46,599 bases of DNA from Clostridia bacterium (GTDB lineage Bacteria; Bacillota; Clostridia; Christensenellales; Aristaeellaceae), in assembly GCA_017410455.1 (NCBI GenBank), contig JAFQQT010000024.1, positions 1 to 46,599 on the forward strand, read 5' to 3'. A model generated the notes under the pieces. The model saw nothing but the letters and a program-made list of their open reading frames with translations. It searched no databases and was not told the DNA's origin. Position numbers and translations under genes: made by a program. How positions within the stretch are numbered: position 1 is the stretch's first letter; every line of letters starts with the position of its first letter. Below are positions 33,274 through 40,642 of the stretch, piece by piece.

Positions 33274-33969
33274 ATGTCCAAGCTCCCTCCTCTCCCTGAA
33301 CTGCCCCGCTGGGACGGCCCGCTTTCCCACCCGCTTTATTCAAAGGTGGTCAAGCGCGCCCTGGACTTCCTGCTGGCCCTGGTGATGCTCATTCCGGCCA
33401 GCATCGTGATGATCCCCCTGGCGATCTGGGTCAAGCTGGATTCCCCCGGCCCGGTGCTGTACAAGGCCGTGCGCGGCGGGTATAAGAACAAGCCCTTCTA
33501 CATCATGAAGTTCCGCACCATGGTGGTGGACGCGGACAAGACCGGCGGCTGCACCGCCAAGGACGACCCCCGCGTGACCCGCTCGGGCCGCATCATGCGC
33601 CGCCTCAAGCTGGACGAGCTGCCCCAGCTGTTCAACATCCTCCGGGGCGAAATGTCCTTTGTGGGCCCGCGTCCGGAGCTGCTGCTCTACACCAACGCCT
33701 ACACCGAGGAGCAGCAGTGCATCATGTGGGTGCGCCCCGGCATCACCGACCGCTCCTCCATCGTGTACATCGCCCAGGACGAGATCGTGGGCACGGAGAA
33801 CCCGGTGGAGAATTACGAGAAGTACATCCTGCCGGAGAAGAACCGCCTGCGGGTGGAATACGCCAGGAATCAGAGCTTCCTGCTGGATGCGGGCCTGTTC
33901 CTTGAGACCATCGGCGGCGTGTTCGGCAAGGCGAAGAAGATGGCGCAGGAAAAGGGGCAGAAGCAGTGA
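33274..33969 (+). CDS. Polyprenyl-phosphate sugar-1-phosphate transferase (bacterial sugar transferase)
   Basis: A 231-residue monotopic membrane enzyme of the bacterial sugar transferase family. It begins an envelope polymer by moving a sugar-1-phosphate onto undecaprenyl phosphate. One hydrophobic stretch (about 28-55, ALDFLLALVMLIPASIVMIP) re-enters the membrane. The catalytic part has GPVLYKAVRGGYKNKPFYIM, KFRTM, and the LDELPQLFNILRGEMSFVGP region. It lacks the extra N-terminal helices of the WbaP type. The start at 33274 is chosen for AGGAGG 9 bases upstream. It is 34 bases after parB and overlaps the transketolase gene by 4 bases (GTGA). The sugar is unknown. Confidence 0.92.
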   Translation: MSKLPPLPELPRWDGPLSHPLYSKVVKRALDFLLALVMLIPASIVMIPLAIWVKLDSPGPVLYKAVRGGYKNKPFYIMKFRTMVVDADKTGGCTAKDDPRVTRSGRIMRRLKLDELPQLFNILRGEMSFVGPRPELLLYTNAYTEEQQCIMWVRPGITDRSSIVYIAQDEIVGTENPVENYEKYILPEKNRLRVEYARNQSFLLDAGLFLETIGGVFGKAKKMAQEKGQKQ

Positions 33970-34838
33970 CGTACACAGAGAAAACCCATGCGGCCTTTGC
34001 GGGCGCGCCCATCGACGCCGGGGATCCCCGCGTCCTGGCGTGGCTCATCCGCCGCCATGGCCTGGAAATGACCCACATCAGCCGCGGCAGCCACATCGGC
34101 GCCATTTTCTCCCTGGCGGAGATCATGGCCACGCTCTACACGGGCGTGATGAACGTCAACCCGGCAGAGCCCAGGATGCCCTCCCGCGACCGCCTCATCC
34201 TGTCCAAGGGTCACGCGGGCGCGGCGGTTTATGCGGCCCTGGCGGAGCGCGGCTTCTTTGACGTGGAGGAGCTTTCCACCCACTATGCCAACGGCAGCCG
34301 CCTCTCCGGCCATGTGAGCCACAAGGGCGTCCCCGGCGTGGAGTTCTCCACCGGCTCCCTGGGTCACGGCCTGGCCGTGGCGGCGGGCATGGCCCTGGGC
34401 GGCAGGAAGGACGGGGCCGACTGGCGCGTTTACTGCATCCTGGGCGACGGCGAATGCGATGAGGGCTCCGTCTGGGAGGCGGCGCTGCAGGCCCACCAGT
34501 ATCAGCTGGACAACCTGATCGCCGTGGTGGATCACAACCGCATGCAGTCCCTGGATTTTTGCGAGAACACCATTGCCCTGGAGCCCTTTACCGACAAGTG
34601 GGCGGCCTTCGGGTGGAATGTGATGCAGGTGGACGGCCACGACGTTGCCGCCCTGCAGGACGCCTTTGCGAAGGCGAAGGCCAACCGCGGCACGGGCAAG
34701 CCCACCGTCATCATCGCCGAGACCACCAAAGGCAAGGGCGTCTCCTTCATGGAGAATGACATCCTCTGGCACTACCGCACCCCCCAGGGGGAGGAGTACG
34801 AGGCAGCACTGAAGGAACTGGAGGCGCACAGGCCATGA
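33966..34838 (+). CDS. Transketolase, N-terminal subunit
   Basis: A 290-residue protein equal to the thiamine-diphosphate-binding half of transketolase. The TPP motif GDGECDEGSVWEAALQAHQY ends in the family's Asn-containing NLIAVVDHNRM. The opening ISRGSHIGAIFSLAEIMATL and the RLILSKGHAGAAVYAALAER motif are typical. It forms a complex with the next gene's product to move two-carbon units between sugar phosphates. The start is a GTG overlapping the sugar transferase gene, preceded by AAAAGGGG. Split transketolases are common in archaea and some Firmicutes and are often found in surface-sugar clusters; here the order suggests supply of an unusual sugar for an envelope polymer. That is an inference. 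Confidence 0.93.
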   Translation: MTYTEKTHAAFAGAPIDAGDPRVLAWLIRRHGLEMTHISRGSHIGAIFSLAEIMATLYTGVMNVNPAEPRMPSRDRLILSKGHAGAAVYAALAERGFFDVEELSTHYANGSRLSGHVSHKGVPGVEFSTGSLGHGLAVAAGMALGGRKDGADWRVYCILGDGECDEGSVWEAALQAHQYQLDNLIAVVDHNRMQSLDFCENTIALEPFTDKWAAFGWNVMQVDGHDVAALQDAFAKAKANRGTGKPTVIIAETTKGKGVSFMENDILWHYRTPQGEEYEAALKELEAHRP

Positions 34839-35758
34839 GAGATGCATTCACCCGTGCGCTGATGCGCGAGGCGGAGAAGGATCCCCGCCTGACGCTGGTG
34901 ACCGGCGACCTGGGCTTCGGCGTTTTGAAGCCCTTCTGGGAGACCTATCCGGAGCAGTTTGTCAATGCGGGCATTGCCGAGCAGGCCATGACGGGTCTGG
35001 CGGCTGGCCTGGCCATGACGGGCCGCACCGTGCTGACCTATTCCATCGGCAATTTCCCGACCCTGCGCTGCATCGAGCAGATCCGCAACGACTGCGCCTA
35101 CCACGACGCCAACGTGAAGGTGGTCTGCGTGGGCGGCGGCTTTGTCTACGGCAGCCTTGGCATGTCCCACCATGCGACGGAGGACATGGCAATCCTGCGC
35201 GCGCTGCCGGGCGTGACGGTTTTCACCCCCGGCGACCCCCATGAGGTGGAGGCCATTGTGCCGGTGATGCTGCGTACCCCCGGCACCTGCTACCTGCGCC
35301 TGGGGCGCGGCGGCGAGCCCTGCCTGCACCCGGGCCCCATTGAAAATTATGATGCGCCCCGTGCCCTGACCCTGCGGGAGGGTACGGATGTGGCGCTGCT
35401 GTCCGCCGGCGGCATCCTGACCCAGACGGTGGCCGCGGCTGACCTCCTGGCACAGAAGGGCGTGTCCGCCGAGGTGGTGTCCTTCCCGTGCATCAAGCCC
35501 ATCGACCGGGAGAAGCTGGCGGAGCTGGCAACGCGCTTCCGCCACATCGTCACGGTGGAGGAGCATTCCATCGTGGGCGGCTTCGGCGGCGCGGTGTGCG
35601 AAACGCTGGCGGAGATGGGCGCGGGCTGCCGCATCCACCGCATCGGCATGGAGGATGTGTACTCCTGCATCGTGGGCACGCAGCAGTACCTGCGCGAGAA
35701 GTATGATATGGACGCAGCGGCCATCTGCGAGCGCACGCTGGCGTGGCTGGCTGAGTAA
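34835..35758 (+). CDS. Transketolase, C-terminal subunit
   Basis: A 307-residue protein equal to the pyrimidine-binding and C-terminal domains of transketolase. It starts with the family's MRDAFTRALMREAEKDPRL and carries the PP-contact segment ERFVNAGI-like EQFVNAGIAEQAMTGLAAGL. The catalytic aminopyrimidine Glu is in AEQAM. The C-terminal domain has TVEEHSIVGGFGGAVCETL. It overlaps its partner gene by 4 bases (ATGA), which points to equal amounts of the two subunits. Confidence 0.93.
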   Translation: MRDAFTRALMREAEKDPRLTLVTGDLGFGVLKPFWETYPEQFVNAGIAEQAMTGLAAGLAMTGRTVLTYSIGNFPTLRCIEQIRNDCAYHDANVKVVCVGGGFVYGSLGMSHHATEDMAILRALPGVTVFTPGDPHEVEAIVPVMLRTPGTCYLRLGRGGEPCLHPGPIENYDAPRALTLREGTDVALLSAGGILTQTVAAADLLAQKGVSAEVVSFPCIKPIDREKLAELATRFRHIVTVEEHSIVGGFGGAVCETLAEMGAGCRIHRIGMEDVYSCIVGTQQYLREKYDMDAAAICERTLAWLAE

Positions 35759-35833
35759 GCCGGAAAAGTGAATCAAAACCGTATCCTGACGCGTATATTG
35801 TAGTAGATATGATCTGTTACAGGAGGGATACCC

Positions 35834-36445
35834 ATGATGAAGAAGCTGCTTGCGATGCTGCTCTTGCTGTTTGTGCTGCCCTGTGCCGCGCTGGCGGAGC
35901 TGGACGGTGACGGAAACGTCGTTGTGACGCTGGAGGACGCTCAACTCTTCTTCACGCCGCCGGAGGGAGCGTACATGCTCACGCTGGAGAGCAGCGCGTC
36001 GGAATTCAACGCGCTGGGGCTGAGCCAGCGGGAGATCATCCCGTGGATGGAGGAGTATGATCTGGTGGTCATCTTCTTCGACGAGGCGTTCGGCTGGGAG
36101 ATGCATGTGCAGGCCTATCCCTGCGAGTATGACGATTTCGACGACCTGACCACCTACGCCCTGGCGCTTGAGGTCAGCTATCTGAGTTCCCTCTACCAGG
36201 AGCAGGGCTATGAGATGCTGTCCATCGACGGCTACCTTGCGCCGGAGGGGCATCAGTTCATTTGCGCGCAGACCCTGTACACCTATGAGGACGGCACGCC
36301 TGAACCGCAGGTGGAATACTACACCATTCAGGGGAACTGCGTCGTGAGCATCTACCTGATGGGCTATGCGGAGCAGCTGACGGACGAGCAGCTGGCCATT
36401 GCACAGGCGGTGGCGGATTCACTGCGGATCGAGCCGATTCAGTGA
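35834..36445 (+). CDS. Secreted protein of unknown family, single-repeat paralogue
   Basis: A 203-residue protein with a clear signal peptide (MMKKLLAMLLLLFVLPCAAL, cleavage probably after ALA). The mature part has one copy of a repeat found three times in the next gene. It shares the core ESSASEFNALGLSQREIIPW with the ESSASAFNRLGLSQREVLP of its neighbour, and ends in AVADSLRIEP. The pattern is alternating beta-strand and helix, with no catalytic motif. A DcrB/PsbP-like (DUF1795) fold is possible but not shown. The start could be 35834 or 35837; GGAGGG lies about 5 bases before the first. It begins 75 bases after the transketolase genes. Confidence 0.75.
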   Translation: MMKKLLAMLLLLFVLPCAALAELDGDGNVVVTLEDAQLFFTPPEGAYMLTLESSASEFNALGLSQREIIPWMEEYDLVVIFFDEAFGWEMHVQAYPCEYDDFDDLTTYALALEVSYLSSLYQEQGYEMLSIDGYLAPEGHQFICAQTLYTYEDGTPEPQVEYYTIQGNCVVSIYLMGYAEQLTDEQLAIAQAVADSLRIEPIQ

Positions 36446-36459
36446 GGGAGACGGCTATC

Positions 36460-38073
36460 ATGAAGAAGCTGCTTGCGTTCCTGCTGGTGCTGCTGATGTG
36501 CGTCCCTGCGCTGGCGGAGGAGGTCATCGAGCTGCCGGATGCGGTGGTGACCTGCGAAGTACCGCAGGGGATGTATGTCCTGACGCGGGAGAGCAGCGCA
36601 TCAGCGTTCAACCGGCTGGGGCTTTCCCAGCGCGAAGTGCTGCCGATCATGGAGGCGGAAGGCATCTACGCCATCCTGTATGATATGGCAGAGGGCACGG
36701 AGATCCACATCAGCGCCGGCCCGGTCATCGCGCAGGGGTTTGACGAAATGACCGGGGACGAGTTTGAACAGATCTGCCAGGAGTATCGCACCTTCTATGA
36801 GGGGACGGGCGTGCAGTTCGACGTGCTGGAAGGCTATTGCTCCACGCAGGGTATGTGGTTCATCAGCTCCTTAGTCTCCCAAAGCATGGCGGACGGCTCT
36901 GTGCGGAGCGCCCTGGAGTACTATACCTGTCAGGCCGGGTACGCGCTGTGCGTCAGCGTCTACCCTGCTGACGGGATCGTCACGGCCGAAAGAATGGCCC
37001 GGGGCCAGGCAGTGGCGGATTCTCTCCGGGTGAAGGCGCAGGCCATCGGGCAGGTGCGCATCCCGCTGACGGACGCTTATCTTGACCTGACGCCATTCCG
37101 GGGCGGCGTATGCCTGACGCAGGAAAGCGACGCGGAACTGTACGAAGATCTCGGCATTGATCGGGATGCGGAGCTGCGCTGGATGGCGGAGAACAATGTC
37201 TGTGCGGTGCTGGTCGACGGCAGCGGGATGGGCGAGGTGCAGGTGACGGTGAAGTCGGCGGATTACCCGGACTTCAACCTCTGCACGCCCAAGCAGGATG
37301 CTGCTTTGCTCGAAACGCTGGTGGAGGCTGCAGAGACGGACAGCTACATCGTGCTCGACACTGGCATGCATGACAACGGCCATCATCGTTTCGCCTGGAT
37401 GACATACCAGTGGGCCAATTTCCAGGGCGTGCAGGAGAGCCGGGTTTACTACCTGACCGGCTGGAATGATTACATGATCGAGGTGGTCGTGTTTGTCCAC
37501 CAGCATGACGCGCTGGACGACTATGCCGCGCTGGTCCGGGAATTAGTGGACAGCCTTCGCTTCACCCTCAGGGAGGATGTGACGCAGCTGACCCGCGGAG
37601 AAGTCAGCCTGCAGTTTGCCGTGCCGGAGAGGATGCGTCTGCATGCCTCTGCGGAGGAAGCGGGCGTGACGCCGCCGGAGGCCACGACCGGAGAAATCGC
37701 TGCCTGCATGACGGCCGATGAGGCGGACTGGTTCATCCTGTGGCAGCTCAATGCCAACATTGGCGGCGACGCGGACCATATGTCCGATTCGGCGATCCGC
37801 GCGCTCTATGAGGCGCGTGCCCGGAACAAGAAGCGCGCCGGCTGCACCGTGACGCTGTCGGCGGATTTCCCTGCCGCCCGCCAGCGCTACATCAGAACGG
37901 ATTACCATTTCACCGATGCAAATGGCGATACCTGGTATGCGGTTGAGTGTTACACAAAGCAGTCTGCCTGGGGCGTCAGCGTGACGGCTTACAGCCCGCA
38001 GCCGCTGACGGAGGATATGCTGGCAACGCTGGAAAGCATCGTGAACAGCCAGCTGATTATCAGGACAGAGTAA
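36460..38073 (+). CDS. Secreted protein with three tandem repeats of an unknown domain
   Basis: A 537-residue protein with a signal peptide (MKKLLAFLLVLLMCVPALA, cleavage after ALA). The mature part holds three copies of a domain of about 165-190 residues, at about 20-195, 200-375 and 378-535. Copy 1 is close to the preceding gene (ESSASAFNRLGLSQREVLP), copy 2 reads ESDAELYEDLGIDRDAELRW, and copy 3 is more diverged (MTADEADWFILWQLN). Each copy ends in a helix and strand like AVADSLRVK, LVDSLRF or LESIVNSQLI. I moved the start from 36442 to 36460, where the signal peptide begins and GAGGGAG lies about 10 bases upstream. No function is known. It is probably a duplication and expansion of the neighbour. 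Confidence 0.78.
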   Translation: MKKLLAFLLVLLMCVPALAEEVIELPDAVVTCEVPQGMYVLTRESSASAFNRLGLSQREVLPIMEAEGIYAILYDMAEGTEIHISAGPVIAQGFDEMTGDEFEQICQEYRTFYEGTGVQFDVLEGYCSTQGMWFISSLVSQSMADGSVRSALEYYTCQAGYALCVSVYPADGIVTAERMARGQAVADSLRVKAQAIGQVRIPLTDAYLDLTPFRGGVCLTQESDAELYEDLGIDRDAELRWMAENNVCAVLVDGSGMGEVQVTVKSADYPDFNLCTPKQDAALLETLVEAAETDSYIVLDTGMHDNGHHRFAWMTYQWANFQGVQESRVYYLTGWNDYMIEVVVFVHQHDALDDYAALVRELVDSLRFTLREDVTQLTRGEVSLQFAVPERMRLHASAEEAGVTPPEATTGEIAACMTADEADWFILWQLNANIGGDADHMSDSAIRALYEARARNKKRAGCTVTLSADFPAARQRYIRTDYHFTDANGDTWYAVECYTKQSAWGVSVTAYSPQPLTEDMLATLESIVNSQLIIRTE

Positions 38074-38085
38074 GGGGCGGTACCA

Positions 38086-38835
38086 ATGGAAGAAAAGAAG
38101 CTGAGCCTGCCGGAGATCCACGCTGAGCTCATTGAGCAGCTGCGGGACGTCATTGCCGTGTGCGAGCGGCACGGCATCCAGTATAACCTCATGTGCGGCA
38201 CCCTCCTGGGCGCGGTGCGCCACAAGGGCTTCATCCCCTGGGATGACGACGTCGATCTGCTGATGACCCGCGAGAATTTTGAGAAGTTCCGCGTGGTGTA
38301 CCCGAAGGAATGCGACAGCCGGTTCGAGCTGACCTACCTGGACACCTGGACGCCCCGGGTGATGAATCGCGACCCGGAAAAGGCGGCGGCCTTCACGGAC
38401 TTCTTCATTCTCGATCCTGTCCCCGCGGAGGGCCTGGGCCGCAAGCTCTGGTTCCTGCGGCTGCACATGCTGCAGGGCATGATGAAGAAGAACGTGGATT
38501 ACAGCCGCTTCAGCTGGAAGAACAGGATTCTGCTTTTCGGTACCCATGTGATGGGTCTGCCCTTCTCCACGGCCACCAAGGCCAGGTGGTACGAGCAGGC
38601 CAGCCGCTCGGTGAAGAACGGCGGGCATGACCTGTGCATGTCCAACGGCGCGTTCGAGCTGATGACGCACATCTGGCATCCGGAGCAGTTTGAGGAGAAG
38701 GTGAAGGTTCCCTTCGAGAGCCTTGAGTGCCTCATTCCCGCCAAATGGGACGAGGTGCTGACCATCCTCTTCGGCCCGGACTACATGACCCCGCCGCCGG
38801 AGAGCGAGCGCGTGGCGAAGCACCTTGATGTGTGA
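38086..38835 (+). CDS. LicD-family phosphotransferase
   Basis: A 249-residue protein of the LicD (nucleotidyltransferase-like) family, whose members move phosphocholine or phosphosugars onto teichoic acids or other glycans. The family motif is GTLLGAVRHKGFIPWDDDVD at about 43-62, with the metal-binding acidic residues in WDDDVD. Its position, 12 bases after the secreted repeat protein, suggests work on a surface polymer begun by the sugar transferase upstream. No choline gene is present, so the group transferred is open. Repeats and a terminator follow the stop codon. Confidence 0.92.
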   Translation: MEEKKLSLPEIHAELIEQLRDVIAVCERHGIQYNLMCGTLLGAVRHKGFIPWDDDVDLLMTRENFEKFRVVYPKECDSRFELTYLDTWTPRVMNRDPEKAAAFTDFFILDPVPAEGLGRKLWFLRLHMLQGMMKKNVDYSRFSWKNRILLFGTHVMGLPFSTATKARWYEQASRSVKNGGHDLCMSNGAFELMTHIWHPEQFEEKVKVPFESLECLIPAKWDEVLTILFGPDYMTPPPESERVAKHLDV

Positions 38836-38929
38836 GGGAGGACTCCCTCAGTCATCACGCAAGCGCGATGCCAGCTCCCTCGGGGAGGACTCCCTCAGTC
38901 ATCACGCAAGCGTGATGCCAGCTCCCTCG
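38836..38929. repeat. 47-base tandem duplication with internal palindrome
   Basis: Two units, 38836-38882 and 38883-38929, differ at one base. Each has the near-palindrome ATCACGCAAGCGTGAT (ATCACGCAAGCGCGAT in the first). Such CTCCCTC/GGGAGG blocks are familiar intergenic repeats in gut Firmicutes, from memory. It lies directly after licD, whose stop codon overlaps the first base or so. Confidence 0.9.
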
Positions 38930-38944
38930 GGGAGGGAGCCTTTT
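38921..38944 (+). terminator. Rho-independent terminator after licD
   Basis: GCTCCCT (38921-38927) and AGGGAGC (38933-38939) form a perfect 7-base stem with a CGGGG loop, followed by CTTTT. The last arm of the 47-base repeat forms part of the stem. Confidence 0.75.
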
Positions 38945-38987
38945 GGTACGCGATTCGGATAGTACGAAAGGACTTCCTGCACAACAT

Positions 38988-39797
38988 ATGGACATGATAT
39001 TCTGCCCCCTGTTTTCCGGCTCCAGCGGCAATGCGCTCTTTGTGCAGTACGGCGGGACGCGACTGCTGATCGACGCCGGAAAGTCAGGGAAAATGATTGG
39101 CGAGGCGCTGGACATGATCGGCGTTGACCCCGCCACGCTGGACGGCATGCTCATCACCCATGAGCACAGCGACCACATCCTGGGCGCGGGCGTGCTGGCG
39201 CGCAAGTACAAGCTGCCCGTCTATGCCACCCCGGGGACGTGGCAGGCGATGTCGGGCAAGATAGGCAACATACCGGAGGGGCTGAAGCGCGTCTTTGACC
39301 CCTTCGCGGATTTTTATGTGGGGGATATCGGCGTGGTGCCCTTCCTGATCCCCCATGATGCGGCTGAGCCCGTCGGATACCGGCTCTGGGGCGGGAATGT
39401 GAGCATCTCCACCGCCACCGACCTGGGGCATTTCCCCCGGGCGATTCGCGACGCCATCGCGGGCAGCTCCCTGGTGCTGCTGGAGAGCAACCACGACCCG
39501 GACATGCTGCGCATGAACGGCCACTACACGCAGAAGCTCAAGCAGCGCATCCTGTCCAACCACGGGCACCTGAGCAATGAGGCCTGCGCCGACGCGCTGC
39601 TGCAGCTGGTGGACAGCGGCACGCAGCATGTGATCCTGGGCCACCTGAGCGGGGAGAACAACACGCCCGCCCTGGCCCTGCGGGTCAATGAGGAGCGCAT
39701 GATGCGCGAGGGGGTCCGCCTGGGGGTGGATCTGTCGCTGGACGTGGCCCGCCGCGATCAGGTGGGCAATGTGTACACGCTGGAGGCGGGCGTATGA
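38988..39797 (+). CDS. yycJ: YycJ (WalJ)-family metallo-beta-lactamase-fold hydrolase
   Basis: A 269-residue MBL-fold protein with the metal motif THEHSDH (about 57-63). The family pattern FCPLFSGSSGNALFVQYG at the start and HGHLSNEACADAL near the end match YycJ of the WalRK region. YycJ-type proteins are metal-dependent hydrolases linked to DNA handling and cell-cycle coupling, with exonuclease activity proposed. The walR and walK genes are not adjacent here. I put the start at 38988, with the AAAGGA about 15 bases upstream; the ATG at 38994 is possible. The earlier TTG at 38943 has no ribosome site. It overlaps the next gene by 4 bases. Confidence 0.88.
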   Translation: MDMIFCPLFSGSSGNALFVQYGGTRLLIDAGKSGKMIGEALDMIGVDPATLDGMLITHEHSDHILGAGVLARKYKLPVYATPGTWQAMSGKIGNIPEGLKRVFDPFADFYVGDIGVVPFLIPHDAAEPVGYRLWGGNVSISTATDLGHFPRAIRDAIAGSSLVLLESNHDPDMLRMNGHYTQKLKQRILSNHGHLSNEACADALLQLVDSGTQHVILGHLSGENNTPALALRVNEERMMREGVRLGVDLSLDVARRDQVGNVYTLEAGV

Positions 39798-40594
39798 CGC
39801 AGAGAACGCGCACGCGGGCAACGCTGCTGACCCTGCTGGGGCTGGTGGCGCTGCAGGTTCCGCTGGTGGCGGGGCTGCTGTGGCTGCTGCCGGACGCTGC
39901 GGTCAGCCCGGAGATGTATTACCTGGCCTCGGCGCTGCTGACCGTGGTGATGTACGGGCTGCCCGGCTGGCTGCTCAAGCCCGCATGGCAGGATGCGCCG
40001 GAGCGTCCCGGGCGTTCCGGCGGCTGGCTGGTGCTGGCTGCTGTGGTGGCCCTGCTTGCGCGGATGGTCGTCACGCCGCTGAACGCCTGGTGGGCGGAGG
40101 CGACGGGGGCGGAAGTTTCCCTGCTGCCGCAGGCCGATGGCCCTGTGGGGATCGCGCTGCAGCTGCTGGCGGTGGTGGTGCTCCCGGCCTGTGCGGAGGA
40201 GCTCTTCTTCCGCGGCGCGCTGCTGACCAATCTCCTGCGGGTGGGTTCCCGCTGGCAGGCGCTCGCGCTGACGACTGTGATGTTTGCGCTGATGCACGGG
40301 AGCCTGGCGGGGTTGCCGGGGCACCTGATCATCAGCCTGCTGCTGACGCTGGTGATGATGCACAGCGGGCGGCTCCATGCGCCTGTGCTGGCGCACATGC
40401 TCTTCAATCTGCTGGCGCTGTTGCGCTGGGAGGCAGGGCCTGTGCTGCCCTGGATCGCGGGTGCGCTGCTGCTGGCGCTGCTCATCTGGCTGCTGGTGCG
40501 CCTGCCCCGGGGGAAAGCGCGCCGTCTGCCGCTGGTGGAGGGCGTGCTGTGCGCGGTGATCATCGTGGCGATGGCGCTGCGGTACCTGAAATGA
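39794..40594 (+). CDS. CPBP-family intramembrane glutamic endopeptidase
   Basis: A 266-residue membrane protein with about eight hydrophobic segments. The family's active motifs are EELFFRGALL (the EExxxR motif, about 135-144) and FALMHGS (second motif, with His). A third motif near HVLAHMLFN-like LAHMLFNLLALL completes the CPBP/Abi pattern. Members cleave proteins inside the membrane, and some serve bacteriocin immunity or prenyl-protein processing; the substrate is unknown. It is coupled to yycJ by ATGA overlap. Confidence 0.88.
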   Translation: MTQRTRTRATLLTLLGLVALQVPLVAGLLWLLPDAAVSPEMYYLASALLTVVMYGLPGWLLKPAWQDAPERPGRSGGWLVLAAVVALLARMVVTPLNAWWAEATGAEVSLLPQADGPVGIALQLLAVVVLPACAEELFFRGALLTNLLRVGSRWQALALTTVMFALMHGSLAGLPGHLIISLLLTLVMMHSGRLHAPVLAHMLFNLLALLRWEAGPVLPWIAGALLLALLIWLLVRLPRGKARRLPLVEGVLCAVIIVAMALRYLK

Positions 40595-40642
40595 ACGAGT
40601 TTCTACTATATATAGATGGATGATGGCTGAGAGGTGAGAGGG

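Noticed and set aside
31213-33300. parS sites for ParB near parAB
   Set aside because: No sequence close to TGTTTCACGTGAAACA was found by eye here or around the DnaA boxes. A computed search could still find a weak match.
38836-38944. Possible CRISPR repeats in the 47-base duplication
   Set aside because: Only two units lie directly head to tail with no spacer, and there are no cas genes.
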